From Thermoplasmata archaeon (GTDB taxonomy: Archaea > Thermoplasmatota > Thermoplasmata > Thermoplasmatales > GCA-001856825), in the NCBI GenBank assembly GCA_021792355.1, contig JAJYUV010000004.1:1-64000 (forward strand): 64,000 nucleotides of DNA, read 5' to 3'. The number at the start of each line of letters is the position of its first letter. Position 1 is the first letter of the stretch. This document shows, one piece after another, positions 17,711 to 30,138 of the stretch. The translations under genes were made by a program, and so were the position numbers. A model generated the notes under the pieces. It searched no databases and had not been told where the DNA came from. It saw only the letters and a list, made by a program, of their open reading frames with translations.

Positions 17711-18637
17711 CTACTCCCACTCTATGGTCCCAGGAGGCTTATCTGTAATGTCATATACCACCCTGCTAATCTCCGGTATACTGTTTGTAATGTCCCTTGA
17801 AATCTTTGCAAGGAGGTCCTGGGGTATTGGACTAAAATTTGCTGTCATCCCATCAGTAGAGTCAACGCACCTTATCGCGATCGTTGAGCCGTACACTCTC
17901 CTGTCGCCATGCACTCCAGTCGACCTGTCTGCCAATAGCACAGCAAAGTATTGCCAAGGCACCTCTTTCATTTTTGACACGTTAGTCTCTAAGATGGATG
18001 TTGCTCTCCTAAGGAGGTCGACTCTTTCCTTTGTGACCTCACCTATGATCCTGACGGCTAGACCCGGTCCTGGGAACGGTTGTCTCATCCTCGGGATCCC
18101 ATAATATTCTGCTATCTGTCTAACCTCGTCTTTGTACAGGTCTCTCAATGGTTCTATGATCTTCAGGTTGACGACATTAGGAAGCCCTCCAACATTGTGA
18201 TGGCTCTTGATTGTATCCCTTAGCCCGCCCCCTGATTCTATCCAGTCAGGAGCAATAGTTCCCTGAACCAGGTATTTTGCATCAAAAATACGCGCTTCCC
18301 TCTCAAATACATCTATGAAGGTCTTGCCGATCCTCTTCCTCTTGGCCTCGGGATCAATTATCCCCTTTAGCCTTTCGAGGAACAAATCTTCTTCCTGTAC
18401 TATCTTGTGATTTATTTCAAGTCTTGAAAGAGTGTCTCTGACATCCTTTTCTTCCCCGAGCCTCATCAGGCCCGTATCAACATAGATTGCCAAGACCTCC
18501 GAACCAAGAGCTTCGGATACAATTTTAGCCGCGACAGTGCTGTCAATTCCACCTGAGACGGCAATAACGGCCTTTCCACTCACTTCTTTCCTGATCTTTT
18601 GAATGGCTGCCGAAATAAACGCTTCAGGTGAGAACAA
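17711..18637 (-). CDS. guaAB: GMP synthase, ATP pyrophosphatase subunit (subunit B)
   Basis: The 308-aa protein is the synthetase subunit of archaeal two-part GMP synthase, which amidates XMP to GMP using ammonia from a separate glutaminase subunit. The P-loop-like AVSGGIDSTVAA (25-36) and the C-terminal dimerisation domain (RQPFPGPGLAVRIIGEVTKE and the terminal DKPPGTIEWE) are complete. The glutaminase subunit (GuaAA) is not in this window. It is flanked within 12 bases by a membrane protein gene upstream and the PIN-ATPase gene downstream. Confidence 0.96.
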   Translation of the reverse strand: MFSPEAFISAAIQKIRKEVSGKAVIAVSGGIDSTVAAKIVSEALGSEVLAIYVDTGLMRLGEEKDVRDTLSRLEINHKIVQEEDLFLERLKGIIDPEAKRKRIGKTFIDVFEREARIFDAKYLVQGTIAPDWIESGGGLRDTIKSHHNVGGLPNVVNLKIIEPLRDLYKDEVRQIAEYYGIPRMRQPFPGPGLAVRIIGEVTKERVDLLRRATSILETNVSKMKEVPWQYFAVLLADRSTGVHGDRRVYGSTIAIRCVDSTDGMTANFSPIPQDLLAKISRDITNSIPEISRVVYDITDKPPGTIEWE

Positions 18638-18648
18638 TTCAGATCCGT

Positions 18649-18942
18649 TTAGGTCTTTAACAGTACGGCGAGGAATATCAGGAGAGCGATGACAGCACCA
18701 ACGATTGCCGATACGAGGTACAGCACCCCGTTATAAATGACGTAGGTGAGGCTGACATTCAACGCAGACCTTGCAAAAATGGTAATCAACCATATCACTA
18801 TTCCTACTACTCCAAGCACAATTCCGAACGTTCTTACCTTTCCTGAGCCAAAATAAGCGGCGAAAATGCCAAGAACTAGCAATGAAAGCCCTAATATTAA
18901 GAGCAACATTGCAACAAAGATTTCAGCAAATGACGAAACCAT
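18649..18942 (-). CDS. Small membrane protein, unknown function
   Basis: The 97-aa protein has three hydrophobic helices (about 8-30, 37-56 and 68-95) and few charged residues. It is not recognised. The tight spacing (8 bases after the RAM-domain gene, 11 before guaAB) makes it a co-transcribed operon member. Confidence 0.75.
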   Translation of the reverse strand: MVSSFAEIFVAMLLLILGLSLLVLGIFAAYFGSGKVRTFGIVLGVVGIVIWLITIFARSALNVSLTYVIYNGVLYLVSAIVGAVIALLIFLAVLLKT

Positions 18943-18950
18943 ATTATTAC

Positions 18951-19193
18951 CTACATTTTTATTCCTGTAAGCGTCTTCGTATCCAAAATACCTTCGATCA
19001 CTCTTATCTTTTCCATCACTATCTGACCCAACTCCGTGAAATCCTTCGTCTCCAGTTTTGCAATAAGGTCGTATTCTCCGAAGAGCGGATGCAGTTCCAC
19101 GATCTCCTTTATCTTCAACAATTCATTGTACACTTGATGTTCCTTTCCTGGAACTGTGCTGATCAGAACAAAACCAACAGCCAGATTAACCAC
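18951..19193 (-). CDS. Stand-alone Lrp/AsnC effector (RAM) domain protein
   Basis: The 80-aa protein corresponds to the ligand-binding RAM domain of Lrp/AsnC regulators: FVLISTVPGKEHQVYNEL, then HPLFGEYDLIAKLETKD, ending VIEGILDTKTLTGIKM. The DNA-binding helix-turn-helix is absent. Such proteins bind amino acids or partner with full-length Lrp proteins. It is the first gene of the operon that continues into guaAB, which hints at amino-acid-responsive control, though that is inference. Confidence 0.88.
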   Translation of the reverse strand: MVNLAVGFVLISTVPGKEHQVYNELLKIKEIVELHPLFGEYDLIAKLETKDFTELGQIVMEKIRVIEGILDTKTLTGIKM

Positions 19194-19348
19194 CGACGTT
19201 TAATTGACTGGTCTTATAAAAGGCTTTTCGAGATTTACGGTCCATTGGCCGTGATTCAATTTTCTTTAGGAGCCTGGAGAAGGGATAAAATGACAGAATG
19301 TTGGAGATTTCTGTAATAGCGTTCCCGATTTAGCTCACGCGTGCCAAC

Positions 19349-19359
19349 AAAATATTTTA
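19349..19359 (+). promoter_or_regulatory. TATA-like box before korA
   Basis: AAAATATTTTA is centred about 28 bases before the korA ATG at 19382, consistent with a leaderless transcript for korA-korB-nfo. Confidence 0.5.
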
Positions 19360-19381
19360 ACTCAGAATTACTGACGAAGTC

Positions 19382-23053
<3,672 letters not shown>

Positions 23054-23529
23054 TAATTCCCCAATCTCCAATTCTGCGTTCTGATTTTATTAGATACTTT
23101 CTGTCTACTGAATCTTACTTCGAGTACCATAGTACTTTTGAAACCAGAGATCATTGTAGCCCTCCATCTCACATTTGCGCCTGCCAATTTCCCCACACAA
23201 TTCGGGTTAGCTCCCGAACATTTTCGGAAGTGAGCCTGCAGGAAATGCGGATGCGCTGATCAGCCCATTGCCTATTACTGTATACCCTAAATCTCCGTTA
23301 AGTGAAAAACTCTGAAAATCCAGAAATATGAAAACTGTTTGCACGGAAGGTCAACGTTGGGGCACCTTTCCCTAAGTTCTTCAATGAGACCTCCTACCAA
23401 AGCTCTAATTCTGCATCAATTATAATTATCCTGCCCAGTGGTATGCTAGAATCATCTTGAAATCAAGAAAGATTGGTTAAACCCAAAGTCGTGCGAGTCA
23501 AGGGCACTGCTACGAAGATAATCACTACA
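23054..23529. other. Intergenic region between nfo and hel308; no gene seen
   Basis: Both flanking genes end here, so no promoter is required. I see no supported reading frame or tRNA. The only structure is at 23201-23227: TTCGGG (23201-23206) pairs with CCCGAA (23213-23218), and part of the same strand can instead pair with TTCGG (23223-23227). Confidence 0.5.
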
Positions 23530-25572
23530 TTACAACCCGTGGGTGACTCCCTTTTCCACTAGTTTTTTGGCCTCCCTGATGATGCTATCAGAGATACGTT
23601 CTCCGAATCCCTGTATTCTCTCTAATTCCTTTGGAGTTGAATCGGCTATCCTTTCGAGGTTGAAACCATTCATCATCAGTCTCCTAGCCCTCACTCTTCC
23701 CACATTCGGTAGAAACACCAGTGGAATCAGGTCTTGTTGTATTCCGTTAGATATCCTGTAGTTGAGAGCTCTCAACTCTGTTCTTCCCACATTAAGTGCC
23801 CTGGAAATCTCATATAGAGAATGAGATAACCAGTCAGCTATCTCTACTCTGTTCCTCAGATCTGCAGGCCATATGTGATATTTTTCGACTATTGCGTCCT
23901 CAGGCAGCTCGTCTATCCAATCGCTCAGTATTAGAGATACCTTCATCTGCTCGGGTTCTGGATGAAATGGAAGATTGGATGGAGGTATGTAAGGGAAATT
24001 TTCACTCTCTGAAACGTAAAGCGATGGCATATCGGGTGTTGAACATATTCCAAGAAGTATATCATCTACTTCCTTTAGTGGGACGGTATCCCTGAGAATG
24101 ACTCCTGTAAGGGGATCAATGTACAGTTCCGATACTTTTCTCCCGAATGGAGTCGGTCTATACGAGTCACTTCCCTTGATCATGTCATTGTCCTTCAGGA
24201 ATTCAATGCTTCTCTTGATCCATTCTTCAAGTTGCATCCCCTCGTGAAAAGCAAGGGTCGTCGAAAAGAATTTGTTGAGAGACTGTAGGTCCTTGCTCAT
24301 GCCAGAGGAAATCAGTCCGAGTACGTGCATCCTAATCTTGCTCTCATTTATCCTAGATGTGATACTCTCAAGTTCTCCGTTGATGTACGTTGAATATACC
24401 TCTTGAAGGCGAACCTTCGAAGAATAGATGTAACCATTCCCAATCCTATCATACTTTACTCTTCCGGCCCTTCCTAGCATCTGTTGAACTTCCAGGTTCG
24501 GGATCGGTACGGAAGAAAAGCCATCGTATCTATAGACGTCCTTTATAACCACAGATCTCGCCGGAAGATTAAGTCCTGCAGCCAGAGTGGTCGTCGCCAC
24601 TATAACCTTTATTCTCCTTTCCTTGAACAACCGCTCCACCAATCTTCTCTGTTCTGACAGCATCCCCGCGTGATGGTACCCCACTCCTTTTCTGATTAAA
24701 GGAACTAGTTTTTCGTACCCGGGTGTGTCCGGGTCATAAGTCAAATTTGACAGCGTTTCTCTCTCCTCTGCACTCAAAGTTGACTCTACAAATCTACTGA
24801 CTTTCTCGGCAGTACTTTCTGCGGATTTTCGGGACCGAACAAAGATCAATGTCTGACCGGAATCGCTCAGAGACTCGACCACAAATTCCTCAAAGGAATA
24901 AATATCAGAAACAAGCAAACCGTCCTCATCGACGATTGAGTCGGAAGTTAAGACATATCTCCTAAGAGGTACAGGTCTGAAATCACTTGTCACTTCAAGT
25001 GCATTTAACCAAAATGCTATATCACCCACATTTTTCACGGTCGCAGACATCGCGATAAACTGTGCCCCTTCTACCAGGTACCTTATTTTTGAAATGACGA
25101 TTTCAAGGGTGCTCCCGCGTGTTTCATCCAAAATGTTGTGGATTTCATCAAACACCACAAACCCCAGGTTATCAAAGACTCCGGGGTTGTTCCTCAGGAG
25201 AGAGTCGACCTTTTCAGACGTGGAAATTATGACATCATACTTTTTCAGGTAGTTGGATGGCCTGTCGTAATCGCCCGTACTTATGCCTATATTCAATCCG
25301 AATTCTTCAAAAAATTTCAGATCTTCGTACTTCTCTTCAGCCAATGCTCTCAAAGGGACAACGTAAAGTGAACGAAGTCCCCTCTTCCAAGCCCTCAGGA
25401 TTCCAAAATAGGCCACGACCGACTTTCCCGAAGACGTAGGAGTTGCTAGAAGAAGTGATTCCCCTTTTGATAGAATCTTAATCCCTTCTACCTGCAAAGG
25501 GTATAGTTTGTTTATTCCTTCTTTATTGAGATATCTTACGAATTCTTCTGGAGCAGGAAATCCTAGATCCAA
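23530..25572 (-). CDS. hel308: Ski2-type DNA helicase Hel308
   Basis: Hel308 is an ATP-dependent 3'-5' DNA helicase acting at stalled replication forks. It has a Q-motif-like YPLQ, Walker A ATPTSSGKS (43-51), DEIH (142-145), SAT in MSATV, and motif VI QMLGRAGR. A winged-helix and ratchet region follows, and a C-terminal helix-hairpin-helix (LPNVGRVRARRLM and IQGFGERISDSII). Length of 680 aa is normal. It lies four bases downstream of serS on the same strand. RadA elsewhere in the window acts in the same recombination-repair network. Confidence 0.95.
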   Translation of the reverse strand: MDLGFPAPEEFVRYLNKEGINKLYPLQVEGIKILSKGESLLLATPTSSGKSVVAYFGILRAWKRGLRSLYVVPLRALAEEKYEDLKFFEEFGLNIGISTGDYDRPSNYLKKYDVIISTSEKVDSLLRNNPGVFDNLGFVVFDEIHNILDETRGSTLEIVISKIRYLVEGAQFIAMSATVKNVGDIAFWLNALEVTSDFRPVPLRRYVLTSDSIVDEDGLLVSDIYSFEEFVVESLSDSGQTLIFVRSRKSAESTAEKVSRFVESTLSAEERETLSNLTYDPDTPGYEKLVPLIRKGVGYHHAGMLSEQRRLVERLFKERRIKVIVATTTLAAGLNLPARSVVIKDVYRYDGFSSVPIPNLEVQQMLGRAGRVKYDRIGNGYIYSSKVRLQEVYSTYINGELESITSRINESKIRMHVLGLISSGMSKDLQSLNKFFSTTLAFHEGMQLEEWIKRSIEFLKDNDMIKGSDSYRPTPFGRKVSELYIDPLTGVILRDTVPLKEVDDILLGICSTPDMPSLYVSESENFPYIPPSNLPFHPEPEQMKVSLILSDWIDELPEDAIVEKYHIWPADLRNRVEIADWLSHSLYEISRALNVGRTELRALNYRISNGIQQDLIPLVFLPNVGRVRARRLMMNGFNLERIADSTPKELERIQGFGERISDSIIREAKKLVEKGVTHGL

Positions 25573-25575
25573 TTC

Positions 25576-26895
25576 TTAAATTACCTCTTTTCCCATTGGA
25601 TCTCTGAGTACCTTAGGTATAACTATTGAACCATCCTCTCGTTGGTTGTTCTCCACTATTGCGACCAGGGTCCTGGTGGTTGCTATAAGCGTTGAATTGA
25701 GAGTGTGCACGTAAATGTTTCCTTCCTTTCCTCTGTATCTGACCTTGAGTCTCCTCGCTTGATAATCAAGGACGTTCGATGCGCTGACTACTTCCCTAAA
25801 CTGTCCCTGAGCAGGATACCATGCCTCGATGTCGAACTTCCTCGATGCAACATTTCCTAAGTCTCCAGTTGCAATATCAACTATGCGGTACGGTATCTCG
25901 AGAGCCCTGTAGAATTCCTTTGCATTTTCCAAGAGTCTTTCGTGATAGCCCTTAGAATCCTCAGGCTTAACGAAAGCAAATTGCTCAATCTTATTGAACT
26001 GATGAACTCTGAAAATGCCCTTGGTGTCCTTTCCATGCGCTCCAGCTTCCTTCCTAAAACATGGCGATATCCCCGCGTACAAAAGCGGAAGGTTTTCTTC
26101 CTCAAGTATAGTGTTTGAGAGGAAAGCCGCTATTGGGTGCTCTGACGTAGCGATTAGGTAAAGATCCTCTCCCTCAACTTTGTAGAGGGTGTCCTCAAAA
26201 GCCGTGAAATCTGTCGCTCCGTTCGTCGCCTCTTTGTTCATCATGAATGGAGGTTCAAGCAGTGTGAACCCTTTCTTTTGAAGGAATTTCAATGCATAAT
26301 TCTCGAGAGTTGATTCTAATAGGACTAGGTCGCCTAACAGATAGTAGAATCTTGAACCGGCTACTACGGCTGCACTTTCCAAATTTGCAAGGCCTCTCTT
26401 TACCAGCAAATCCACGTGACTCTTTGCCTTGAAGTCAGAAAGTTCATATCGCATCCTTCCGCTGCTCTGCTCAACGAAGGTTTCAACATCGTCTCTAAAG
26501 ACCTTGGCCGTTCCTTCGAAATATACTGCTAAGTTTCCTGTCTCATCTCTGGCTACTGGTGCAGAATTATCGACGATGTTAGGAATCTTCTTGAGAACAT
26601 CATCTCTTCTTGTTTCTGTCTCTCTAAGCTTGGTGTCCAAATTTTCTATTTCCCTGTCAATCTCCGCTGCCTTTTCTTTTATGCTATCTGCATTTTCTCC
26701 TGCCCTGACCCTATCGCCAATCTCCCTGACAAGCTTGTTCTTGTCTGCCTTGAGATTATTACTCTTTCTCAGAAGTTCTCTCCACTCGGAATCAAGTTTT
26801 ATGGCTTCCTTTATGATTCCATCGTCCTGGAATCTCCTTTTCTGGCTTTCAAAAAGAATCTCAGGGTTTTTTCTGAGAATATTAACGTCTATCAC
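25576..26895 (-). CDS. serS: Seryl-tRNA synthetase
   Basis: The 439-aa class II synthetase is of the common type, not the rare methanogen type. An N-terminal antiparallel coiled coil (about 30-100, rich in Glu, Lys and Arg) grips the long variable arm of tRNA-Ser. The core has ATSEHPIAAF, motif 2 FRKEAGAHGKDTKGIFRVHQ and motif 3 near STLIATTRTLVAIVENNQ. All expected parts are complete. It is co-oriented with hel308 downstream. Confidence 0.96.
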   Translation of the reverse strand: MIDVNILRKNPEILFESQKRRFQDDGIIKEAIKLDSEWRELLRKSNNLKADKNKLVREIGDRVRAGENADSIKEKAAEIDREIENLDTKLRETETRRDDVLKKIPNIVDNSAPVARDETGNLAVYFEGTAKVFRDDVETFVEQSSGRMRYELSDFKAKSHVDLLVKRGLANLESAAVVAGSRFYYLLGDLVLLESTLENYALKFLQKKGFTLLEPPFMMNKEATNGATDFTAFEDTLYKVEGEDLYLIATSEHPIAAFLSNTILEEENLPLLYAGISPCFRKEAGAHGKDTKGIFRVHQFNKIEQFAFVKPEDSKGYHERLLENAKEFYRALEIPYRIVDIATGDLGNVASRKFDIEAWYPAQGQFREVVSASNVLDYQARRLKVRYRGKEGNIYVHTLNSTLIATTRTLVAIVENNQREDGSIVIPKVLRDPMGKEVI

Positions 26896-26955
26896 AGATT
26901 GGCAACGTATTCGCTCTAATATAATTTGTTTGTTTACGGATAGCTCGGTAAGAGA

Positions 26956-27456
26956 TCATTGCTTAGACTTCTCTATGCCCCTGCTGTAAAAAACTTTGGC
27001 AAGAAGTCTGATGCCTTCAAACTTGTCCACTGTGAAGTTCCCGGAGAATCTTGGTATTCTGCTGAGTCTGATGAATTCCGCCATGAGCATTTCCAGATCG
27101 GATCCCATGCGGAGCAAATAACCCACTGTGCTGCTCTTTGCACGGAGGAGAACATCTTCTTCGTCAGTGTCCTCTATTTCTTTGGACAAGAAGGCGGCTA
27201 GAAATCCTGGATCAGGAGCGTCCCGTTTGAGAATTATCGATGACCCTAGGTCAGAGTAGTACCGCATCAGTTTGACGTAGTTTTCCCTCCATTCATTGTC
27301 AATGATCATCAGTTGACCAAAATCTGAAATTATGCAATCATAGTGTCTAAAGAATTCCCACACTCCAGAATCATACTCTTCCATGGTGTTTGTGATAAGG
27401 CACTTAAACTTTGGAAATTCAGAACTTTCACTCATTTTTAACCTGACTAAAACCAT
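26956..27456 (-). CDS. Conserved-looking protein of unknown function
   Basis: The 166-aa soluble protein is not recognised. It is acidic in the middle (KEIEDTDEEDVLLRAK), has alternating hydrophobic strands and helices suggestive of an alpha/beta fold (YDCIISDFGQLMIID), and no signal peptide or membrane helix. A second ATG at residue 8 (27435) may be the start. It sits 60 bases upstream of serS on the same strand, so it may be co-transcribed. A reading frame on the opposite strand is judged a shadow. Confidence 0.6.
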   Translation of the reverse strand: MVLVRLKMSESSEFPKFKCLITNTMEEYDSGVWEFFRHYDCIISDFGQLMIIDNEWRENYVKLMRYYSDLGSSIILKRDAPDPGFLAAFLSKEIEDTDEEDVLLRAKSSTVGYLLRMGSDLEMLMAEFIRLSRIPRFSGNFTVDKFEGIRLLAKVFYSRGIEKSKQ

Positions 27457-27602
27457 CGGTCAATACTTAAACTTTTCTTTGTTTCGAGATTGTCAATTCT
27501 CCGTTGATATACCCGATTAATAGTATATTTTTAACCCTTAAGGTGTGAAATATCCAAGTGATTGATTACGAAAAGTTCTTGTGAGTGCCCTAATGCGCTC
27601 TT

Positions 27603-28067
27603 ATGGAAAGCGTTGATCTAAAAATTAAAGAACTCCTTTCAAAAAATGGTGTTGCTTTCGAAAGCATAGAGCACCCCGCATGCGGAAGTGCTGAGGAATA
27701 TCATAATACGTTGCACACAAGATACGAACAGCAAGTAAAAGCTCTGCTCGTTCAATACAAGGGTCGGGGGTTCAAGGGTTTTGCGGTAGTGGCAATACAG
27801 GCACAGAAGCGGGCAAATTTAGAACTCATAAAAGAGCTCCTGAATGCAGACGAGATAAGACTGGCAGATAGGAATCAGCTCAAGGATATAACAGGTTGCA
27901 ACTTCGGTGAACTGCCACCAGTTGGCAGCATTTTCAACTTAAAATTATTCCTGGATAAGGACCTATTGAAAGAACAGAAAGTATACTTCAATGCAGGAAA
28001 GTTAGATTTTTCAATTGCTTTAAATCCTATTTCACTTAAAGAAATAGAAAAACCAGTAATGTTTTGA
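27603..28067 (+). CDS. YbaK/ProX-type aminoacyl-tRNA deacylase
   Basis: The 154-aa protein matches the YbaK/EbsC superfamily of free-standing editing domains that remove wrong amino acids from tRNA. Visible landmarks are the conserved Lys in YEQQVKALLVQYKG, a central LADRNQLKDITGCNFGELPPVG with the family G-x-x-P-P-V-G loop, and a C-terminal VYFNAGKLDFSIALNP strand. The exact tRNA substrate cannot be told. It stands alone, divergent from the serS side. Confidence 0.85.
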   Translation: MESVDLKIKELLSKNGVAFESIEHPACGSAEEYHNTLHTRYEQQVKALLVQYKGRGFKGFAVVAIQAQKRANLELIKELLNADEIRLADRNQLKDITGCNFGELPPVGSIFNLKLFLDKDLLKEQKVYFNAGKLDFSIALNPISLKEIEKPVMF

Positions 28068-28224
28068 TCTTGACTTTACCTCATATTTTCAACTTATAAT
28101 TGACATTCTCTTTGTTTCAATCTGTAAGCATCATATTCGAACTGTCGAGAGGGTGGTAAAGTGGTGTTTCAATTAGTGAATCTGCAAAATCATATGAGGG
28201 AAATCGCTTTTAGGTAGGAGAACG

Positions 28225-30138
28225 CTACTGTTTTGCCAGAGCTTCCTTTATCTTTTGGGAAAGCAGCTCTGAAATCTCCCTACCTTCGAATCGTCCCCTT
28301 ACCTGTTTCATTACCGTTCCCATAAGAAGTTTGAATGAGTCTTCCCCTCTCTCTTTAATCAACTCTTTATTGTCACTGACCACCTTCTCCACAACTCTTA
28401 CCAGTTCAACGTTGCTCTCCCCCTTTATTTTGAAATCCATTCCGATCTCCCTTCTGCCATTTTCGTCCTGTATCCAAAGTGCAGAACCGACACGTCGATC
28501 TTTGACCAGAATTATTTTCCTGTTTTTGGAAAGATCGAATTCTCCGTCCCTATAAAGTGATTCAAGTGATTCCGAAGGTATGTTCCCCATTGCGTACCTT
28601 GCTAGTAGGTTTCTAGCCCCGTCAATGTCAGGAGACTCTGTTGAATAAACGACTGAAAGAAATTTTGCACAGACCTTTGGGTTTCCGTAATCCCTGACGA
28701 CTGATTCAAGTATTTCATCATACTCTTTCCATAGGGAGTTGAAGGCCTCCTGCCTCGGGATGCCGAGGGATTCGAGATATTCAACTCTCTGTTCTACCGT
28801 TGGAGGAATCTTCTTCTCTACGTCCTTCAGATAGTTCGAATCCAGAGGGATTAGGGGTATGTCAGTTTCGGGGTACATTCTTGAACTTCCCGGGAGCGGT
28901 CTCAAGAATTTTGTCCCAGTTTCAGTGGCACCTCTAGTTTCGGCAGGCACTCCGTTCAATGATTCTAGAATTCTTCTTTGTACAATCTCAATGCACTCTT
29001 CTATCCTGGCAGCTTCCAGAACCACCAATCCAAATGCATCTTCGTTTTTAACTCCGAGTTTTCGAGATATCTCTAGCTTCTCTCTCTCCTCTATTCCATA
29101 GTTTGGAAGCTCATCAGAATGGATGAACCCCCCAATTCCTACCGCCCTGAGTCTTTCTGCTATTTCGCGCCCCAGTCTGAACTTTCCGTTGTTTAAGATA
29201 CCCGAAAGTCCTGGGAGGCTGAACCCATAAATTTTCTTACCGCTCTTAACGCCATTGGTGAATATTTCAGATTTCTTGAAGAAGTCTGATGATGTCAAGT
29301 CTTCTAATCGCAGATCGGCAGAGACCGCTCTGTTCTTGAGTATACCAGCAATCTCCACCAGAGACTCCTGTCTCTCTATCTCCTTTGCCAATACCTTCTC
29401 GATCTGAGAGAGGGATTGAACACCTTTTATCTCAACCCTGTTCCCGCCTCTGATTGAAACATTCAGATCCTGTCTTATGCTGCTAGCTTCTCTCCTGATC
29501 ATTCCACTCTGCCGGACGGCCAGCCCAATACTCTGCGCAACTTCTCTCGCTTCTTTAGGCGAACGAATATCTGGATCCGTCGCAATTTCGATTAGGGGAA
29601 TGCCAAGCCTGTCCAGCGAATATACTACCTTGCTCCCATCCTCTCTTACCTTCTTACAAGCTTCTTCTTCCAGGGTGACGGATGTTATTCCAATGTTCTT
29701 AGAATCCGTCCTGAAGCTACCGTGAAGTCCAATTATTCCGGTCCTCTGAAATCCTGAGGTATTGGATCCATCTATGACTATCTTCCTCATGAAATGAACG
29801 TTATCTACTATCTTGCAGCCAAGTATGAGGGAGACTATTATAGCCGTCTCCAGTGTTTCCTTCCCCGGAGGATGAGGAGGCTCTTCATCCATCTCCACCA
29901 GGCAGGAGTTTTCCGTTCTGATGTACTCGAAAACTTTCCCCTTCATGGATTCCTGAAGAGCCGCGACATCCTTTTCAGACCTTTCTCCAGAGACGACGGT
30001 AAGTCTTCTGACAAAAGTCCCAAGCTCTTCATTTCCTTCTTCCCCCTGGCATTCGCAAAATAGTTTTCTTCCGCTTACTTGAAAGTGTATCTCAAGACCA
30101 ATTTTCACATCATTCTGTTCGTCTTTCAGCAATCTCAC
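28225..30138 (-). CDS. gatE: Glutamyl-tRNA(Gln) amidotransferase subunit E
   Basis: GatE with GatD converts Glu-tRNA(Gln) to Gln-tRNA(Gln), the archaeal route to glutaminyl-tRNA. The 637-aa protein has the GatB-like kinase core (KIGLEIHFQVSG at the start, EEPPHPPG, TSVTLEEEACKKVREDG), an inserted AspRS-like domain (about 270-400), and the C-terminal YqeY-like tail (LLMGTVMKQVRGRFEG). No glutaminyl-tRNA synthetase is in the window, as expected. Its start overlaps the gatD stop by 29 bases. Confidence 0.96.
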   Translation of the reverse strand: MRLLKDEQNDVKIGLEIHFQVSGRKLFCECQGEEGNEELGTFVRRLTVVSGERSEKDVAALQESMKGKVFEYIRTENSCLVEMDEEPPHPPGKETLETAIIVSLILGCKIVDNVHFMRKIVIDGSNTSGFQRTGIIGLHGSFRTDSKNIGITSVTLEEEACKKVREDGSKVVYSLDRLGIPLIEIATDPDIRSPKEAREVAQSIGLAVRQSGMIRREASSIRQDLNVSIRGGNRVEIKGVQSLSQIEKVLAKEIERQESLVEIAGILKNRAVSADLRLEDLTSSDFFKKSEIFTNGVKSGKKIYGFSLPGLSGILNNGKFRLGREIAERLRAVGIGGFIHSDELPNYGIEEREKLEISRKLGVKNEDAFGLVVLEAARIEECIEIVQRRILESLNGVPAETRGATETGTKFLRPLPGSSRMYPETDIPLIPLDSNYLKDVEKKIPPTVEQRVEYLESLGIPRQEAFNSLWKEYDEILESVVRDYGNPKVCAKFLSVVYSTESPDIDGARNLLARYAMGNIPSESLESLYRDGEFDLSKNRKIILVKDRRVGSALWIQDENGRREIGMDFKIKGESNVELVRVVEKVVSDNKELIKERGEDSFKLLMGTVMKQVRGRFEGREISELLSQKIKEALAKQ

